Shown: positions 8,748-17,910 of the stretch, in pieces
Layout of the letters: every line of letters starts with the position of its first letter
Numbering within the stretch: position 1 is the stretch's first letter
NCBI GenBank assembly: GCA_020057555.1
Contig: JAGVFR010000014.1
Coordinates: 1 to 45,743, forward strand
Direction of reading: 5' to 3'
DNA length: 45,743 bases
Source of the DNA: a bacterium
Lineage (GTDB): Bacteria > Patescibacteriota > Patescibacteriia > UBA9934 > GWF2-40-263
The notes under the pieces: generated by a model
Seen by the model: the letters and a program-made list of their open reading frames with translations, nothing else
Database searches by the model: none
Told to the model about the DNA's origin: nothing
Program-made: the position numbers and the translations under genes

Positions 8748-9884
8748 CTAAGCCTTGATAGGCATCAGAACATACCTGTACGCCTCTGTTTTACTCTCTG
8801 GGGTGAGCAAACATGGATTTGAGGCATCTATCATCTCAAAGTTTACACGCTCTGTATTCATGGCTTGCAAGCCATCCAAGAGATATCTATAATTTATCGT
8901 TACGTTATTTTTTTGTCCAATAAATTCTGCTTGGCATGAACTTGAGTTTTGGCCACGGATCGCGTCAGTTGCTTGGGCTTCAACCAAACCACTGACTGGA
9001 TCAAACTGGAGTGTCACATCATAAAGCCCGTTTTTTGAGAAAAGACTTGCCGCTTTCACAGCTTTCATAAAGTCTTCTCGATCCAAAATCGCTTTTGTTT
9101 GAAATTGTTTTGGAATTATTTGCTCGTAATCCGGATAATTTTCATCAATTGCTCGAGAAATGAGTTCGACTGGTCCGTAAACAAAAACTGCTTGGTTTTG
9201 TGAAAGTTGAAGGGTAATTACTGATGGAAATTCAACTTCATCCTTGAAAACAGACAAAATTCGGCTTATTTCAGCCAAAGTTTTTGATGGAACAACAACT
9301 TGTTTTTCTTCATTTATCTGGCTTGTAACTGGAATCACTTTTTCTGAAAGTCTGTACGAATCAGTGGACGCCATTTTTAATCGGCCTTCTCCTTCAAACT
9401 GATAAAACTTCATAAGCACACCTGTCAGCTCCGGTCGTGACTCATTTGTAGCAACAGAGAACAAAACCTGTGACAATGCTTTTTTGAACTCTTCAACAGG
9501 AATTTGGTACATTGTTTCACCTTCGACTTTTGGAATAAGTGGAAATTCAGAAGCTGACAAACCATTAATTTTTGTTTTGTAATTTCCGCATTCTATATTA
9601 ACAACTTCATTATTTGTTGTGATGTGAATTGTTTCATTTGGAAGAAGAGAAACGTAATCAAAAAATAATTTTGCTGGAATTGTGTTTTCTCCAACCTCTT
9701 CCACTTTCCCTCTAACAGAACAATGAACAGCAATTTCCAAATTTGTTGATGTAAAACGAATAGACCCACCTTCTGCTTTCATCAAAACATTTTGAAGTAT
9801 TGGAAGATTAACATTTTTTGTCATTAAATGACTTGTTATTCCCAATCCTTGATGAAGATTTTCTTTTGTACAAGATAGTTTCAT
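8748..9884 (-). CDS. dnaN: DNA polymerase III beta sliding clamp
   Basis: MKLSCTKENLHQGLGITSHLMTKNVNLPILQNVLMKAE; C-terminal YVLMPIKA. Confidence 0.96.
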   Translation of the reverse strand: MKLSCTKENLHQGLGITSHLMTKNVNLPILQNVLMKAEGGSIRFTSTNLEIAVHCSVRGKVEEVGENTIPAKLFFDYVSLLPNETIHITTNNEVVNIECGNYKTKINGLSASEFPLIPKVEGETMYQIPVEEFKKALSQVLFSVATNESRPELTGVLMKFYQFEGEGRLKMASTDSYRLSEKVIPVTSQINEEKQVVVPSKTLAEISRILSVFKDEVEFPSVITLQLSQNQAVFVYGPVELISRAIDENYPDYEQIIPKQFQTKAILDREDFMKAVKAASLFSKNGLYDVTLQFDPVSGLVEAQATDAIRGQNSSSCQAEFIGQKNNVTINYRYLLDGLQAMNTERVNFEMIDASNPCLLTPESKTEAYRYVLMPIKA

Positions 9885-10135
9885 AACTTCACAAGTCTAT
9901 TATATTAATTGTTTAGTAATAAGAATCAATAGTAGTAGTAAGGGGTGTGGATGAAGTGGAAAAGTCATTTTAAACTCTAATTTTAGAGATTTTTTTCAAT
10001 TTCGAAAGTGGACAGAGAATAAGATAAACACTGGAAGAAAGTCTGGATAACTTTGAACACATTTTTGATTCATCTTTTTATCACCTACTTTTCCTCAATT
10101 AGTCACAGAGTTATAAAATAGATATAAACACGTGA

Positions 10136-11521
10136 CTAAATTGCGTATAACTTCTGTTTAATCAGTTCCAAATCATTTTGAAGTTTTTCATCAACTTGCA
10201 AACATCCACTGATTTTTTCATACGCATGCATTGCGGTTGTGTGATCTCGGCCTCCAAGTTCTGTTCCAATTGAAGGATAACTCGCTTTCATCTCCTCCCG
10301 CATAATGTACATAATTATTTGACGTGGGAAAGCTAAACGTTTTTGTCGGCTCTGTCCAAGTAGATCTTCAATTTGAACATCAAAATATCCAGCCACAGTT
10401 AAAATGAGTTGTTTTGGTGTGATTGATTTTCGTGTGTTGGAAGGTTGGAAACTTGTGAGTATTGGTTTAACACTTTCAGCAGTTGGTTTTATGTTTTTGA
10501 ATTGATGGAAGGCAATGATTTTGTTTAAAGCACCTTCAAGTTCACGCACATTAGTTTGAATCACTGTTGCAACATGATGAAGTATCTCTCTCTCCATCAT
10601 ATAAGACTTTTCTCGACACTTGGTTTCAAGAATAGCAATACGTGTTTCAAAGTCAGGAGACCCAACATCAGCCATCATTCCGCACTCAAAACGCGAAACG
10701 AGCCTATTTTCAAGGGCTGGGATGGCTTTTGGTGGGCGATCAGAAGAGATGACGATTTGTTTATTATTTTGGTAAAGTTGGTTAAATGTGTGGAAAAATT
10801 CCTCCTGTGTGCCCTCTTTTCCTGTAATAAATTGAATATCATCTACTAGTAAAACATCAACAGTTCGATAACGATTCTTAAATTCGACCATTCGGCCAGT
10901 TTTGAGAGCTGTTATAAAATCATTTGTAAAACGTTCGCAAGTTACATAAAGAATGCGTGTTTCTGGGTTTTTTCTAATAAGTTCATTTCCGACAGCTTGT
11001 AAAAGATGTGTTTTTCCAAGACCAACCCCTCCATAAATAAAAAGAGGGTTATAAACTCCACCAGGTTGAGCGCAAACAGCTTGGGCCGCTGCATGCGCGA
11101 GTTCATTTTGTTTTCCAACGATAAAAGCAGAGAAACAATACTTATTATTTAAAGAAAATTCACCAGTTCGAATTTCTTGAGGTTCATGTTCTGTTCTTGG
11201 TTGATAGAATTCACTTTGAACTTGAGGCTCTGGTGTTGGTTCAAACACAGGAACAATTTGTGGATTTTGTGATCTTGATTCAACTCGATATGCTAGTTGT
11301 TTTACAGTTCCATTTGTAAGATCTTGCAGTGATTGAAGAATTTCCTTGGCATATTTTTTTTCAAGCCAAGCTTTTGTGAACAAATTTGGCACTCCAACAA
11401 TGACAGAGTTATCACGAACTTCAGAAATAAAGGTTTGTTTAAACCATGTTGTGAAGTTTGCCTTACTAAGTGAAAGCTCAAGTTCACCTAGTACTGCTTG
11501 CCAAAGTTCGTTGGTGTTCAT
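10136..11521 (-). CDS. dnaA: Chromosomal replication initiator DnaA
   Basis: NPLFIYGGVGLGKTHLLQAVGNE Walker A, LLVDDIQF, C-terminal GGRDHTTAMHAYEKI DnaA-box-binding motif. Confidence 0.98.
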   Translation of the reverse strand: MNTNELWQAVLGELELSLSKANFTTWFKQTFISEVRDNSVIVGVPNLFTKAWLEKKYAKEILQSLQDLTNGTVKQLAYRVESRSQNPQIVPVFEPTPEPQVQSEFYQPRTEHEPQEIRTGEFSLNNKYCFSAFIVGKQNELAHAAAQAVCAQPGGVYNPLFIYGGVGLGKTHLLQAVGNELIRKNPETRILYVTCERFTNDFITALKTGRMVEFKNRYRTVDVLLVDDIQFITGKEGTQEEFFHTFNQLYQNNKQIVISSDRPPKAIPALENRLVSRFECGMMADVGSPDFETRIAILETKCREKSYMMEREILHHVATVIQTNVRELEGALNKIIAFHQFKNIKPTAESVKPILTSFQPSNTRKSITPKQLILTVAGYFDVQIEDLLGQSRQKRLAFPRQIIMYIMREEMKASYPSIGTELGGRDHTTAMHAYEKISGCLQVDEKLQNDLELIKQKLYAI

Positions 11522-11620
11522 ACGGCTGACAGTTTAACTAATTGTCCACATGTGGGCAAGTTATTGAAATGTTGGTAAATGGGTTGATTTATTGTGGACA
11601 AGATGTTAGTATTTTTTTGT
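11522..11620. promoter_or_regulatory. Divergent dnaA/rpmH promoter region with three DnaA-box-like sites; candidate part of oriC
   Basis: TTGTCCACA (11542-11550), TTGCCCACA on minus strand (11551-11559), TTGTCCACA on minus strand (11593-11601); dnaA -35 TTGCCC / 17 bp / -10 TAAACT; rpmH -35 TTGATT / 17 bp / -10 TAGTAT. Confidence 0.65.
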
Positions 11621-11767
11621 ATGCCAAAACGCACATATCAACCAAAAAAACGTCAGCGTTCAAAAGTGCATGGATTTCGTGCTCGCATGAAAACATCCAC
11701 TGGTCAGACTGTTCTTAAACGTCGTCGCGCAAAAGGGCGAAAGCGTTTGAGCGTTAGTGATAAATAA
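11621..11767 (+). CDS. rpmH: 50S ribosomal protein L34
   Basis: [48 protein letters not shown], 48 aa; too short for the ORF track. Confidence 0.97.
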   Translation: MPKRTYQPKKRQRSKVHGFRARMKTSTGQTVLKRRRAKGRKRLSVSDK

Positions 11768-11771
11768 GAGT

Positions 11772-12116
11772 ATGCTCTCAAAAGAGCATCGCCTTCGTAA
11801 TGATAAAGATATTAAAACGCTCTTTGCCAAAGGCAAAGGCGTCTTTGGTTTACTTGTAAACATCAAATACCGTCCAAATCATATTTTGGTTTCTCGGTTT
11901 GCTGTTGTTGTTGGAACAAAAGTTTCAAAAAAAGCTGTTGTGAGAAATCGTTTGCGCAGACAAATCAACGAGATAATTTTCAAACGATTAAAGGATTTTC
12001 GTCCCGGGGTCGATGTTGTATTGATGCCAAAGAAAGAAGCAGTCGGGAAAAAAAGTATAGAGTTTGAAGAAGAAATTTTTAAAACTCTTAAACAAAAAAC
12101 ACGCATACTTATATGA
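11772..12116 (+). CDS. rnpA: Ribonuclease P protein component
   Basis: [21 protein letters not shown]...[17 protein letters not shown] RNase P protein signature, downstream of rpmH. Confidence 0.93.
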   Translation: MLSKEHRLRNDKDIKTLFAKGKGVFGLLVNIKYRPNHILVSRFAVVVGTKVSKKAVVRNRLRRQINEIIFKRLKDFRPGVDVVLMPKKEAVGKKSIEFEEEIFKTLKQKTRILI

Positions 12117-12364
12117 GCTTGCGTGTTTTTCTTAAAAAATCAGTTTTGTTTTCAATCAGGTTGTATCAAAAGACAATTTCTTTTGATCATGGCTTTGTTC
12201 GTTTTTTTTATCCGGATGGCTTTTGTAAATTTTATCCAACTTGTTCAGATTATGGGTATCAGGCTGTAAATCAATTTGGGGTTTTTCGTGGAGGTTGGAT
12301 GGCTTTTAAGCGGATTTTACGTTGCAATCCATTTTCAAAAGGCGGAAATGATCCAGTTTTATAA
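12113..12364 (+). CDS. yidD: Membrane protein insertion efficiency factor YidD
   Basis: [12 protein letters not shown]...[45 protein letters not shown]. Confidence 0.95.
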   Translation: MSLRVFLKKSVLFSIRLYQKTISFDHGFVRFFYPDGFCKFYPTCSDYGYQAVNQFGVFRGGWMAFKRILRCNPFSKGGNDPVL

Positions 12365-12589
12365 TGGCTTGTCTATAATTTCAATTTGTTTGATTCGTGT
12401 TGTTTTTCCACGAATAATTTCCATTGCTGTTTTTCTTATATCGAGTTCTTCTGACAAAAGTTCTAAAATCGCTTCGTTAGCTTTCCCTTTTTCAGGTTTT
12501 GCTTTAACTGAAATTTTCACTGTATCTTCATCAACCCACTCAACTGAATTTTTTCGTGCGTTTGGTTTTGTGTAAACTGTTAGAATCAT
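12359..12589 (-). CDS. DUF167/YggU family protein
   Basis: [45 protein letters not shown]...[14 protein letters not shown]. Confidence 0.9.
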   Translation of the reverse strand: MILTVYTKPNARKNSVEWVDEDTVKISVKAKPEKGKANEAILELLSEELDIRKTAMEIIRGKTTRIKQIEIIDKPL

Positions 12590-13878
12590 ACCTTCACCAT
12601 GATCTGTTTAAGCAAACTAATAGTTTTTCGATTTACAAGCACGCGTTCTATATATTCTCGAAACGTCGGTTCATAAACTCGTTTTTTCATTTCAGGATCT
12701 TCATAATGTTCCGCAAGTCGATCAAGTTCAGCGTCAACTTCATCGTCTTTTAATTCAACATTTTCCTTTTGAGCAACTGAACGAAGCGCGATTGCAACTT
12801 TGATTCGAGTTAACGCTTGTGGTGTAAAATCGATTTTGAGTTGAGCAAGTGTTTTTTTCAGATTTGAAACATATGTTTCAAACTCAAGACCTTGTGATTC
12901 AACATTGCGTTTTAGTTCATCAATCATTTTATTGATTTCTTCATTAAGAAGAAGATCTGGAATTTCTTCAAACTGTGATTTTTTTACAAGCAATTCAAAC
13001 ATCTCTTTTTCTTGACGTGTTGTTTCTTCAACATCTTTTTCATCTCTTAAATTTTTATCGATTTTTTCTTTTAGTTCTTTTAAGTCCTTCATTCCAATTG
13101 AACTTGCAAACACGTCATCAATTGTAGGAGGTTCAAGGTTGTAAATCTCTTTGATTGCGACATCAAAATCAACATCATTTCCTGCTAACATTTTTTGAAC
13201 GTGTTCTTTTGGAAATGGAAGTGTGAATGTTTTTTGATCTCCTTCTTTCATTCCAATCAATTGTTCCTTAAAACCTGGAATGTAATAATCCTCGGATAAA
13301 TAGATAGCGTGATTAGGTGACTGTCCCCCATCAATTGCGACACCATCTTTTTTGATACTCATTGAGAGGACGACTTTGTTTTGTCCGCTGATTTGCATTC
13401 CTGTTTGAATTCGAATTTCTTTTGTTTGCATTTTTTGAATATCACCAAGCGCAATGTCAATCTCTTTGTCAGTAACTTCAACAGGTTTTGATGTAACAGT
13501 TAGTTTTTTGTAATCAGTAAGCGAGAGCGCTTTTGGCATTCGAGCAACTTCAGCTGTAAAAACAATATCATTTCCTGGCGCTAATTTTTCAACATCAATT
13601 TTTGGCGATCCAACAGTTTCAAGATTTTTTGCCAAAACCGCTTCAACATATGATTTTCGAATAATAGGCTCAAGCGCTTCTTCCAAGAGTTTCATCTCCC
13701 CGAACCTTTGTTTCACCATTTCAAAATCTGCTTTTCCAGGTCTAAAACCTGGAATTGGAGTTTGTTTGCAAAGTCGAACAGCCGCTTCTTCAAGATAAGG
13801 TCGAGCTTCTTCTTGAGAAACAGTGAAAGTTATTTTTATAGTCGCTTTTTCTTTTTCTTCGATGTTGATTGTAGGCAT
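12586..13878 (-). CDS. tig: Trigger factor
   Basis: N-terminal ribosome-binding-like PGFRPGKADFEMVKQRFGE; FKBP-like middle GMKEGDQKTFTLPFP; 430 aa. Confidence 0.93.
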   Translation of the reverse strand: MPTINIEEKEKATIKITFTVSQEEARPYLEEAAVRLCKQTPIPGFRPGKADFEMVKQRFGEMKLLEEALEPIIRKSYVEAVLAKNLETVGSPKIDVEKLAPGNDIVFTAEVARMPKALSLTDYKKLTVTSKPVEVTDKEIDIALGDIQKMQTKEIRIQTGMQISGQNKVVLSMSIKKDGVAIDGGQSPNHAIYLSEDYYIPGFKEQLIGMKEGDQKTFTLPFPKEHVQKMLAGNDVDFDVAIKEIYNLEPPTIDDVFASSIGMKDLKELKEKIDKNLRDEKDVEETTRQEKEMFELLVKKSQFEEIPDLLLNEEINKMIDELKRNVESQGLEFETYVSNLKKTLAQLKIDFTPQALTRIKVAIALRSVAQKENVELKDDEVDAELDRLAEHYEDPEMKKRVYEPTFREYIERVLVNRKTISLLKQIMVKV

Positions 13879-13954
13879 AATAGCTAAAAGCTAATGGCTA
13901 AAGGCTTATCTAACGGCTAAAGGCTAATGGCAAACCACTATTTTGTCAATGAAA

Positions 13955-13994
13955 ATGACCTCCTTCCAGCACTAAAGTGCGTGGAGGAGGTCAT
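13955..13994 (-). terminator. Strong hairpin downstream of hppA
   Basis: ATGACCTCCTTCCAGCAC-TAAA-GTGCGTGGAGGAGGTCAT, long near-perfect stem; followed by TTTTC on the minus strand. Confidence 0.75.
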
Positions 13995-14018
13995 TCTTCA
14001 GGACTCAATGACTTTTCC

Positions 14019-16010
14019 TTACACAATCAACGCGACTATCAATAGCGCAACGATGTTCAAAATTTTGATCATTGGATTGATTGCAGGACCAGCAGTGTCT
14101 TTGTATGGATCGCCAACAGTGTCACCTGTGATAGCCGCTTTGTGCGCATCCGATCCTTTGCCTCCGTAGTTTCCAGCCTCAATGAATTTCTTTGCATTGT
14201 CCCAAGCTCCACCACCTGTTGTCATAGAAATTGCAACAAAGAGTCCAGTGATGATTGAACCGATCAATAAACCACCAAGCGCTTCAGGGCCGAGCAAAAA
14301 TCCAACAACGATTGGAGACAAAACAGCCAAGACAGCAGGAGCAATCATTCTTCGAAGCGCTGATTGAGTTACTATATCAACCGCTTTTCCGTATTCAGGT
14401 TTTGCAGTTCCTTGCATGATTCCAGGAATTTCACGGAACTGTCTGCGCACTTCTTCAACAACAGCGCCGGCCGCTTTTCCAACAGCTTCCATTGCCATTG
14501 CGCCAAAAAGATATGTGACAAGACCGCCAAGGAAAAGTCCAGCAATCACATTTGGATCAACAAGATTAAATACAACGTCAACACCTTCTGCTTTGATCGC
14601 GTGAATATAATCACCGAACAAAACAAGAGTTGCCAAACCAGCAGATCCGATCGCGTAAGCTTTTGTAACAGCTTTTGTTGTGTTGCCAACAGCGTCCAGA
14701 GGATCTGTAACATCGCGAACTTCTTTTGGAAGCTCTGCCATTTCAGCAATGCCGCCAGCATTGTCTGTGATTGGACCGTATGCGTCCATTGCGACGATGA
14801 TACCAGTTAAAGATAACATTGCCATTGCCGCGATCGCGATTCCGAACAAGCCAGCGAATTGATATGAAACCAAAATACCAAGCACGATTGAAAGAACTGG
14901 CAATGCAGTGGATTTCATTGATAGCGCAATACCGGCGATGATGTTTGTTCCATGTCCAGATTCTGAAGCCTTCGCAAGTTCTTGAACTGGTTTATGTGTT
15001 GTGCTTGTATAAAATTCTGTAATTACAATCATTAGCGCTGTGACAATTAGACCGACGATCGCGCTAAAATAAACATTCATCGGTTGAATTCCAGAAATAC
15101 CAGCAAGCATTTTTGTTGTGACAGGGTAAAAACCAATCGCGGCAAGAACGCCTGCGACAATCAAACCTTTGTACAATGCTTTCATTATTTTTTTGTCCGC
15201 GCTAATTTTAATAAAGAACGTTCCAATGATTGATGCGACAATAGCGATTGCTCCAAGAGCCAAAGGATAAACAACTATTGTCTGATTTCCTTCAAATAAA
15301 AGTGAACCAAGAAGCATTGTCGCAACTGTTGTTACAGCATATGTTTCAAAAAGATCAGCTGCCATTCCTGCACAATCACCAACGTTGTCTCCAACATTAT
15401 CAGCAATCACTCCAGGGTTTCTTGGATCATCTTCAGGAATTCCAGCTTCTGTTTTTCCAACCAGGTCTGCACCAACATCAGCGGCTTTTGTGAAAATTCC
15501 TCCGCCCAAACGTGCAAACACACTGATGAGTGATCCACCAAATCCAAGTCCGACAAGCGCCTGCACATCACCAGTTATTGCATAAAATCCAGCAACACCA
15601 ATTAGCGCAAGACCAACAACGAAAAGTCCAGTGACTGATCCGCCACGAACCGCAACATCCATCGCCGCTGACAAACCATGTTTTGCGGCTTCCGCAGTTC
15701 TTACGTTTGCGCGAACTGAAACTGACATTCCAATAATTCCAGCAAGACCGGAAAGAATCGCACCAACTAGAAATCCAATCGCAAGCGTCCAATTAAGTCC
15801 GAATCCTAGAATAAGAAAAATCACAATTCCGATTCCAGCGATCACTTTATATTGGCGTGACATGTAAGCATTCGCGCCTTCTTGAATCGCAAGCGCGATA
15901 CCTTTCATTTTTCCTTCGCCAGCCGGACGTTTAAGGATCCATTGAATTAGCGCGACGCCGTAGAGAAGTGCAAGAATTCCTGCACCGATTGCGTAGTAAG
16001 TGATGGGCAT
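14019..16010 (-). CDS. hppA: Membrane-bound proton-pumping inorganic pyrophosphatase, predicted K+-independent
   Basis: [76 protein letters not shown]. Confidence 0.97.
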   Translation of the reverse strand: MPITYYAIGAGILALLYGVALIQWILKRPAGEGKMKGIALAIQEGANAYMSRQYKVIAGIGIVIFLILGFGLNWTLAIGFLVGAILSGLAGIIGMSVSVRANVRTAEAAKHGLSAAMDVAVRGGSVTGLFVVGLALIGVAGFYAITGDVQALVGLGFGGSLISVFARLGGGIFTKAADVGADLVGKTEAGIPEDDPRNPGVIADNVGDNVGDCAGMAADLFETYAVTTVATMLLGSLLFEGNQTIVVYPLALGAIAIVASIIGTFFIKISADKKIMKALYKGLIVAGVLAAIGFYPVTTKMLAGISGIQPMNVYFSAIVGLIVTALMIVITEFYTSTTHKPVQELAKASESGHGTNIIAGIALSMKSTALPVLSIVLGILVSYQFAGLFGIAIAAMAMLSLTGIIVAMDAYGPITDNAGGIAEMAELPKEVRDVTDPLDAVGNTTKAVTKAYAIGSAGLATLVLFGDYIHAIKAEGVDVVFNLVDPNVIAGLFLGGLVTYLFGAMAMEAVGKAAGAVVEEVRRQFREIPGIMQGTAKPEYGKAVDIVTQSALRRMIAPAVLAVLSPIVVGFLLGPEALGGLLIGSIITGLFVAISMTTGGGAWDNAKKFIEAGNYGGKGSDAHKAAITGDTVGDPYKDTAGPAINPMIKILNIVALLIVALIV

Positions 16011-16264
16011 AGTAGAAGAGAGCCGTTAGCTTTTAGCTGTTAGCCATTAGATTTGGTAATAATTTTTATTTAACGGCCAATGGCTAGAGGCTAATAGCTA
16101 CGTTATTTATTTTCAAAATATGAGGATATACTAGAAAAAAAACGGCATTTTGTCAAAGTTTCGTTGACGATTTGATCATTTTTTGCTAACATTTTAAGCG
16201 CTTAAACAAACTCTCTATTCTCATCAAACTAAAACAATTTATTGTTCGCACACTCCTTGGTCTT

Positions 16265-17512
16265 TTGCGCGGACTCATGATTTTCAAGCGCTACGGCGGA
16301 ACAGGGTTTGGTATCGTCACCAAACCGATTTCTATCACAGGGCTTTTTTTGGTTCGTTGGGTTGGAATTCCAATTTATCGTTTTACTTTTTTTGTTAGGC
16401 ATTTTTTTTATCGTATTGCGCGTCCGACAAAACATAAACTTTTGAGCATTATCACAAATCGTTACACTGTTCATGCGATGATGGTCGTTTTGGTTGTCGC
16501 TGTTATGTTTGTAAATATTAGTACGCGAGAAGTTCGCGCGCAAACATTTGGACAAAAAAGTATTTTGCATTCACTGATCGCAGTTGATGACTCGCAAGAT
16601 GTCGAAATTGTTACAGCGAGCGATAGTGTTGTTTCAACTGGAACAAGTGTTGCATATCTTGATGATACAATTTTGGATGCGAATTTACATATTGATCAAA
16701 ATTATCTTGATGAATCGTATGTGACTTCAACAACAGGTGGAGCTGGTGCTGTTTCTTCTGTTCCAATTCGCGACAAGATTGAAACATACATTGTTCAGGA
16801 AGGAGATACTCTTGGTCAGATTTCTGAAAAATTTAGTTTGAATCTTAGCACTGTTCTTTGGGCAAACAATTTAACTTTTCGTAGCACAATTCAACCAGGG
16901 CAAAGTCTTGTGATTTTGCCTGCCGATGGTCTTTTATACAAAGTCCGTTCTGGAGATACACTTTCAAAAATTTCACAACGTTATGGCGTTGAGCCAGAGA
17001 AAATTCTTGAACAAAACAAACTTGCGAGTGCTGATCGTCTTTCGATAGGAGATGAGTTATTGATTCCTGGTGGAGAACCGATTTCTCAAGCGCCAAAACG
17101 TTCTTCCTCTGTTGCAAATCTTTTTGTGTCTCCTTCAGCAACTCCTCCTGTCGAGGGTTATTGGCTATGGCCAACAGATTGGCACACGATTACGCAATAC
17201 TATGGTTGGAGACACACAGGGGTTGATATTGATGGAGATTACACGACGAACAGTTACGCGGTCCGTGATGGTGTTGTGATTTACAGTGGATGGCGCGGAG
17301 GATATGGGCTCACTGTTGAAGTTGACCATGGCGACGGATATATAACTCGATACGCACATCACTCGAAAAATTTTGTTTCAGTTGGAGATGTTGTGAAAAC
17401 AGGAGACGCGCTTGCGAGAACAGGAACAACAGGACGTTCAACAGGAACACACTTACACTTTGAAGTTATTAAGAAAGGTAAGTTCCAGAATCCATTGGAT
17501 TATGTGAGGTAG
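16265..17512 (+). CDS. LysM (x2) and M23 peptidase domain cell-wall hydrolase
   Basis: YIVQEGDTLGQISEKFSLNLSTVLWANNL and YKVRSGDTLSKISQRYGVEPEKILEQNKL (LysM); HTGVDIDGD...DGYITRYAHHSKNF...TGRSTGTHLHFEV (M23). Confidence 0.95.
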   Translation: MRGLMIFKRYGGTGFGIVTKPISITGLFLVRWVGIPIYRFTFFVRHFFYRIARPTKHKLLSIITNRYTVHAMMVVLVVAVMFVNISTREVRAQTFGQKSILHSLIAVDDSQDVEIVTASDSVVSTGTSVAYLDDTILDANLHIDQNYLDESYVTSTTGGAGAVSSVPIRDKIETYIVQEGDTLGQISEKFSLNLSTVLWANNLTFRSTIQPGQSLVILPADGLLYKVRSGDTLSKISQRYGVEPEKILEQNKLASADRLSIGDELLIPGGEPISQAPKRSSSVANLFVSPSATPPVEGYWLWPTDWHTITQYYGWRHTGVDIDGDYTTNSYAVRDGVVIYSGWRGGYGLTVEVDHGDGYITRYAHHSKNFVSVGDVVKTGDALARTGTTGRSTGTHLHFEVIKKGKFQNPLDYVR

Positions 17513-17527
17513 TAGTAAAGCAAAACT

Positions 17528-17902
17528 ATGACTACATGCAAACAATGCAAACAACAAGTTGAACTTTGGAATAAAGAGTGTGGTTCTTGCGGATTCCATT
17601 TGGTTCTTGAACCTGATGAAGCGCGACGCGCAAGATTTTTACGCGGTCCATCTCTTGGCGCAATGCTTTTCACACAAGGTTGGGCATTTGGTGCGAGACT
17701 TTATCTTTGGTTTCTTCTTTCGTTTGTTCCGATTGTTGGTATTTTAGTTTTGGTCGCACTTTTAATTTTCGGACGTCGTTGGTCATGGAAGTATGGAGTT
17801 TGGGCAAGCTGGGAAGATTTTACACGCAGAATGCATTTGCTTGATTTGATTGCAGTGCTTTGGGTTTTGATTTTGGTCGGAGTATATTTTTGGGCACGAT
17901 GA
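17528..17902 (+). CDS. Zinc-ribbon membrane protein, hypothetical
   Basis: CKQCKQQVELWNKECGSCGFHL zinc ribbon followed by two or three TM segments. Confidence 0.7.
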   Translation: MTTCKQCKQQVELWNKECGSCGFHLVLEPDEARRARFLRGPSLGAMLFTQGWAFGARLYLWFLLSFVPIVGILVLVALLIFGRRWSWKYGVWASWEDFTRRMHLLDLIAVLWVLILVGVYFWAR

Positions 17903-17910
17903 AAAATGAA

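Noticed and set aside
10556-10849. Antisense ORF within dnaA and many similar ORFs opposite hppA, pnp, polA and the PBP
   Set aside because: They overlap well-conserved genes on the other strand, lack recognisable motifs and look like low-complexity antisense translations.
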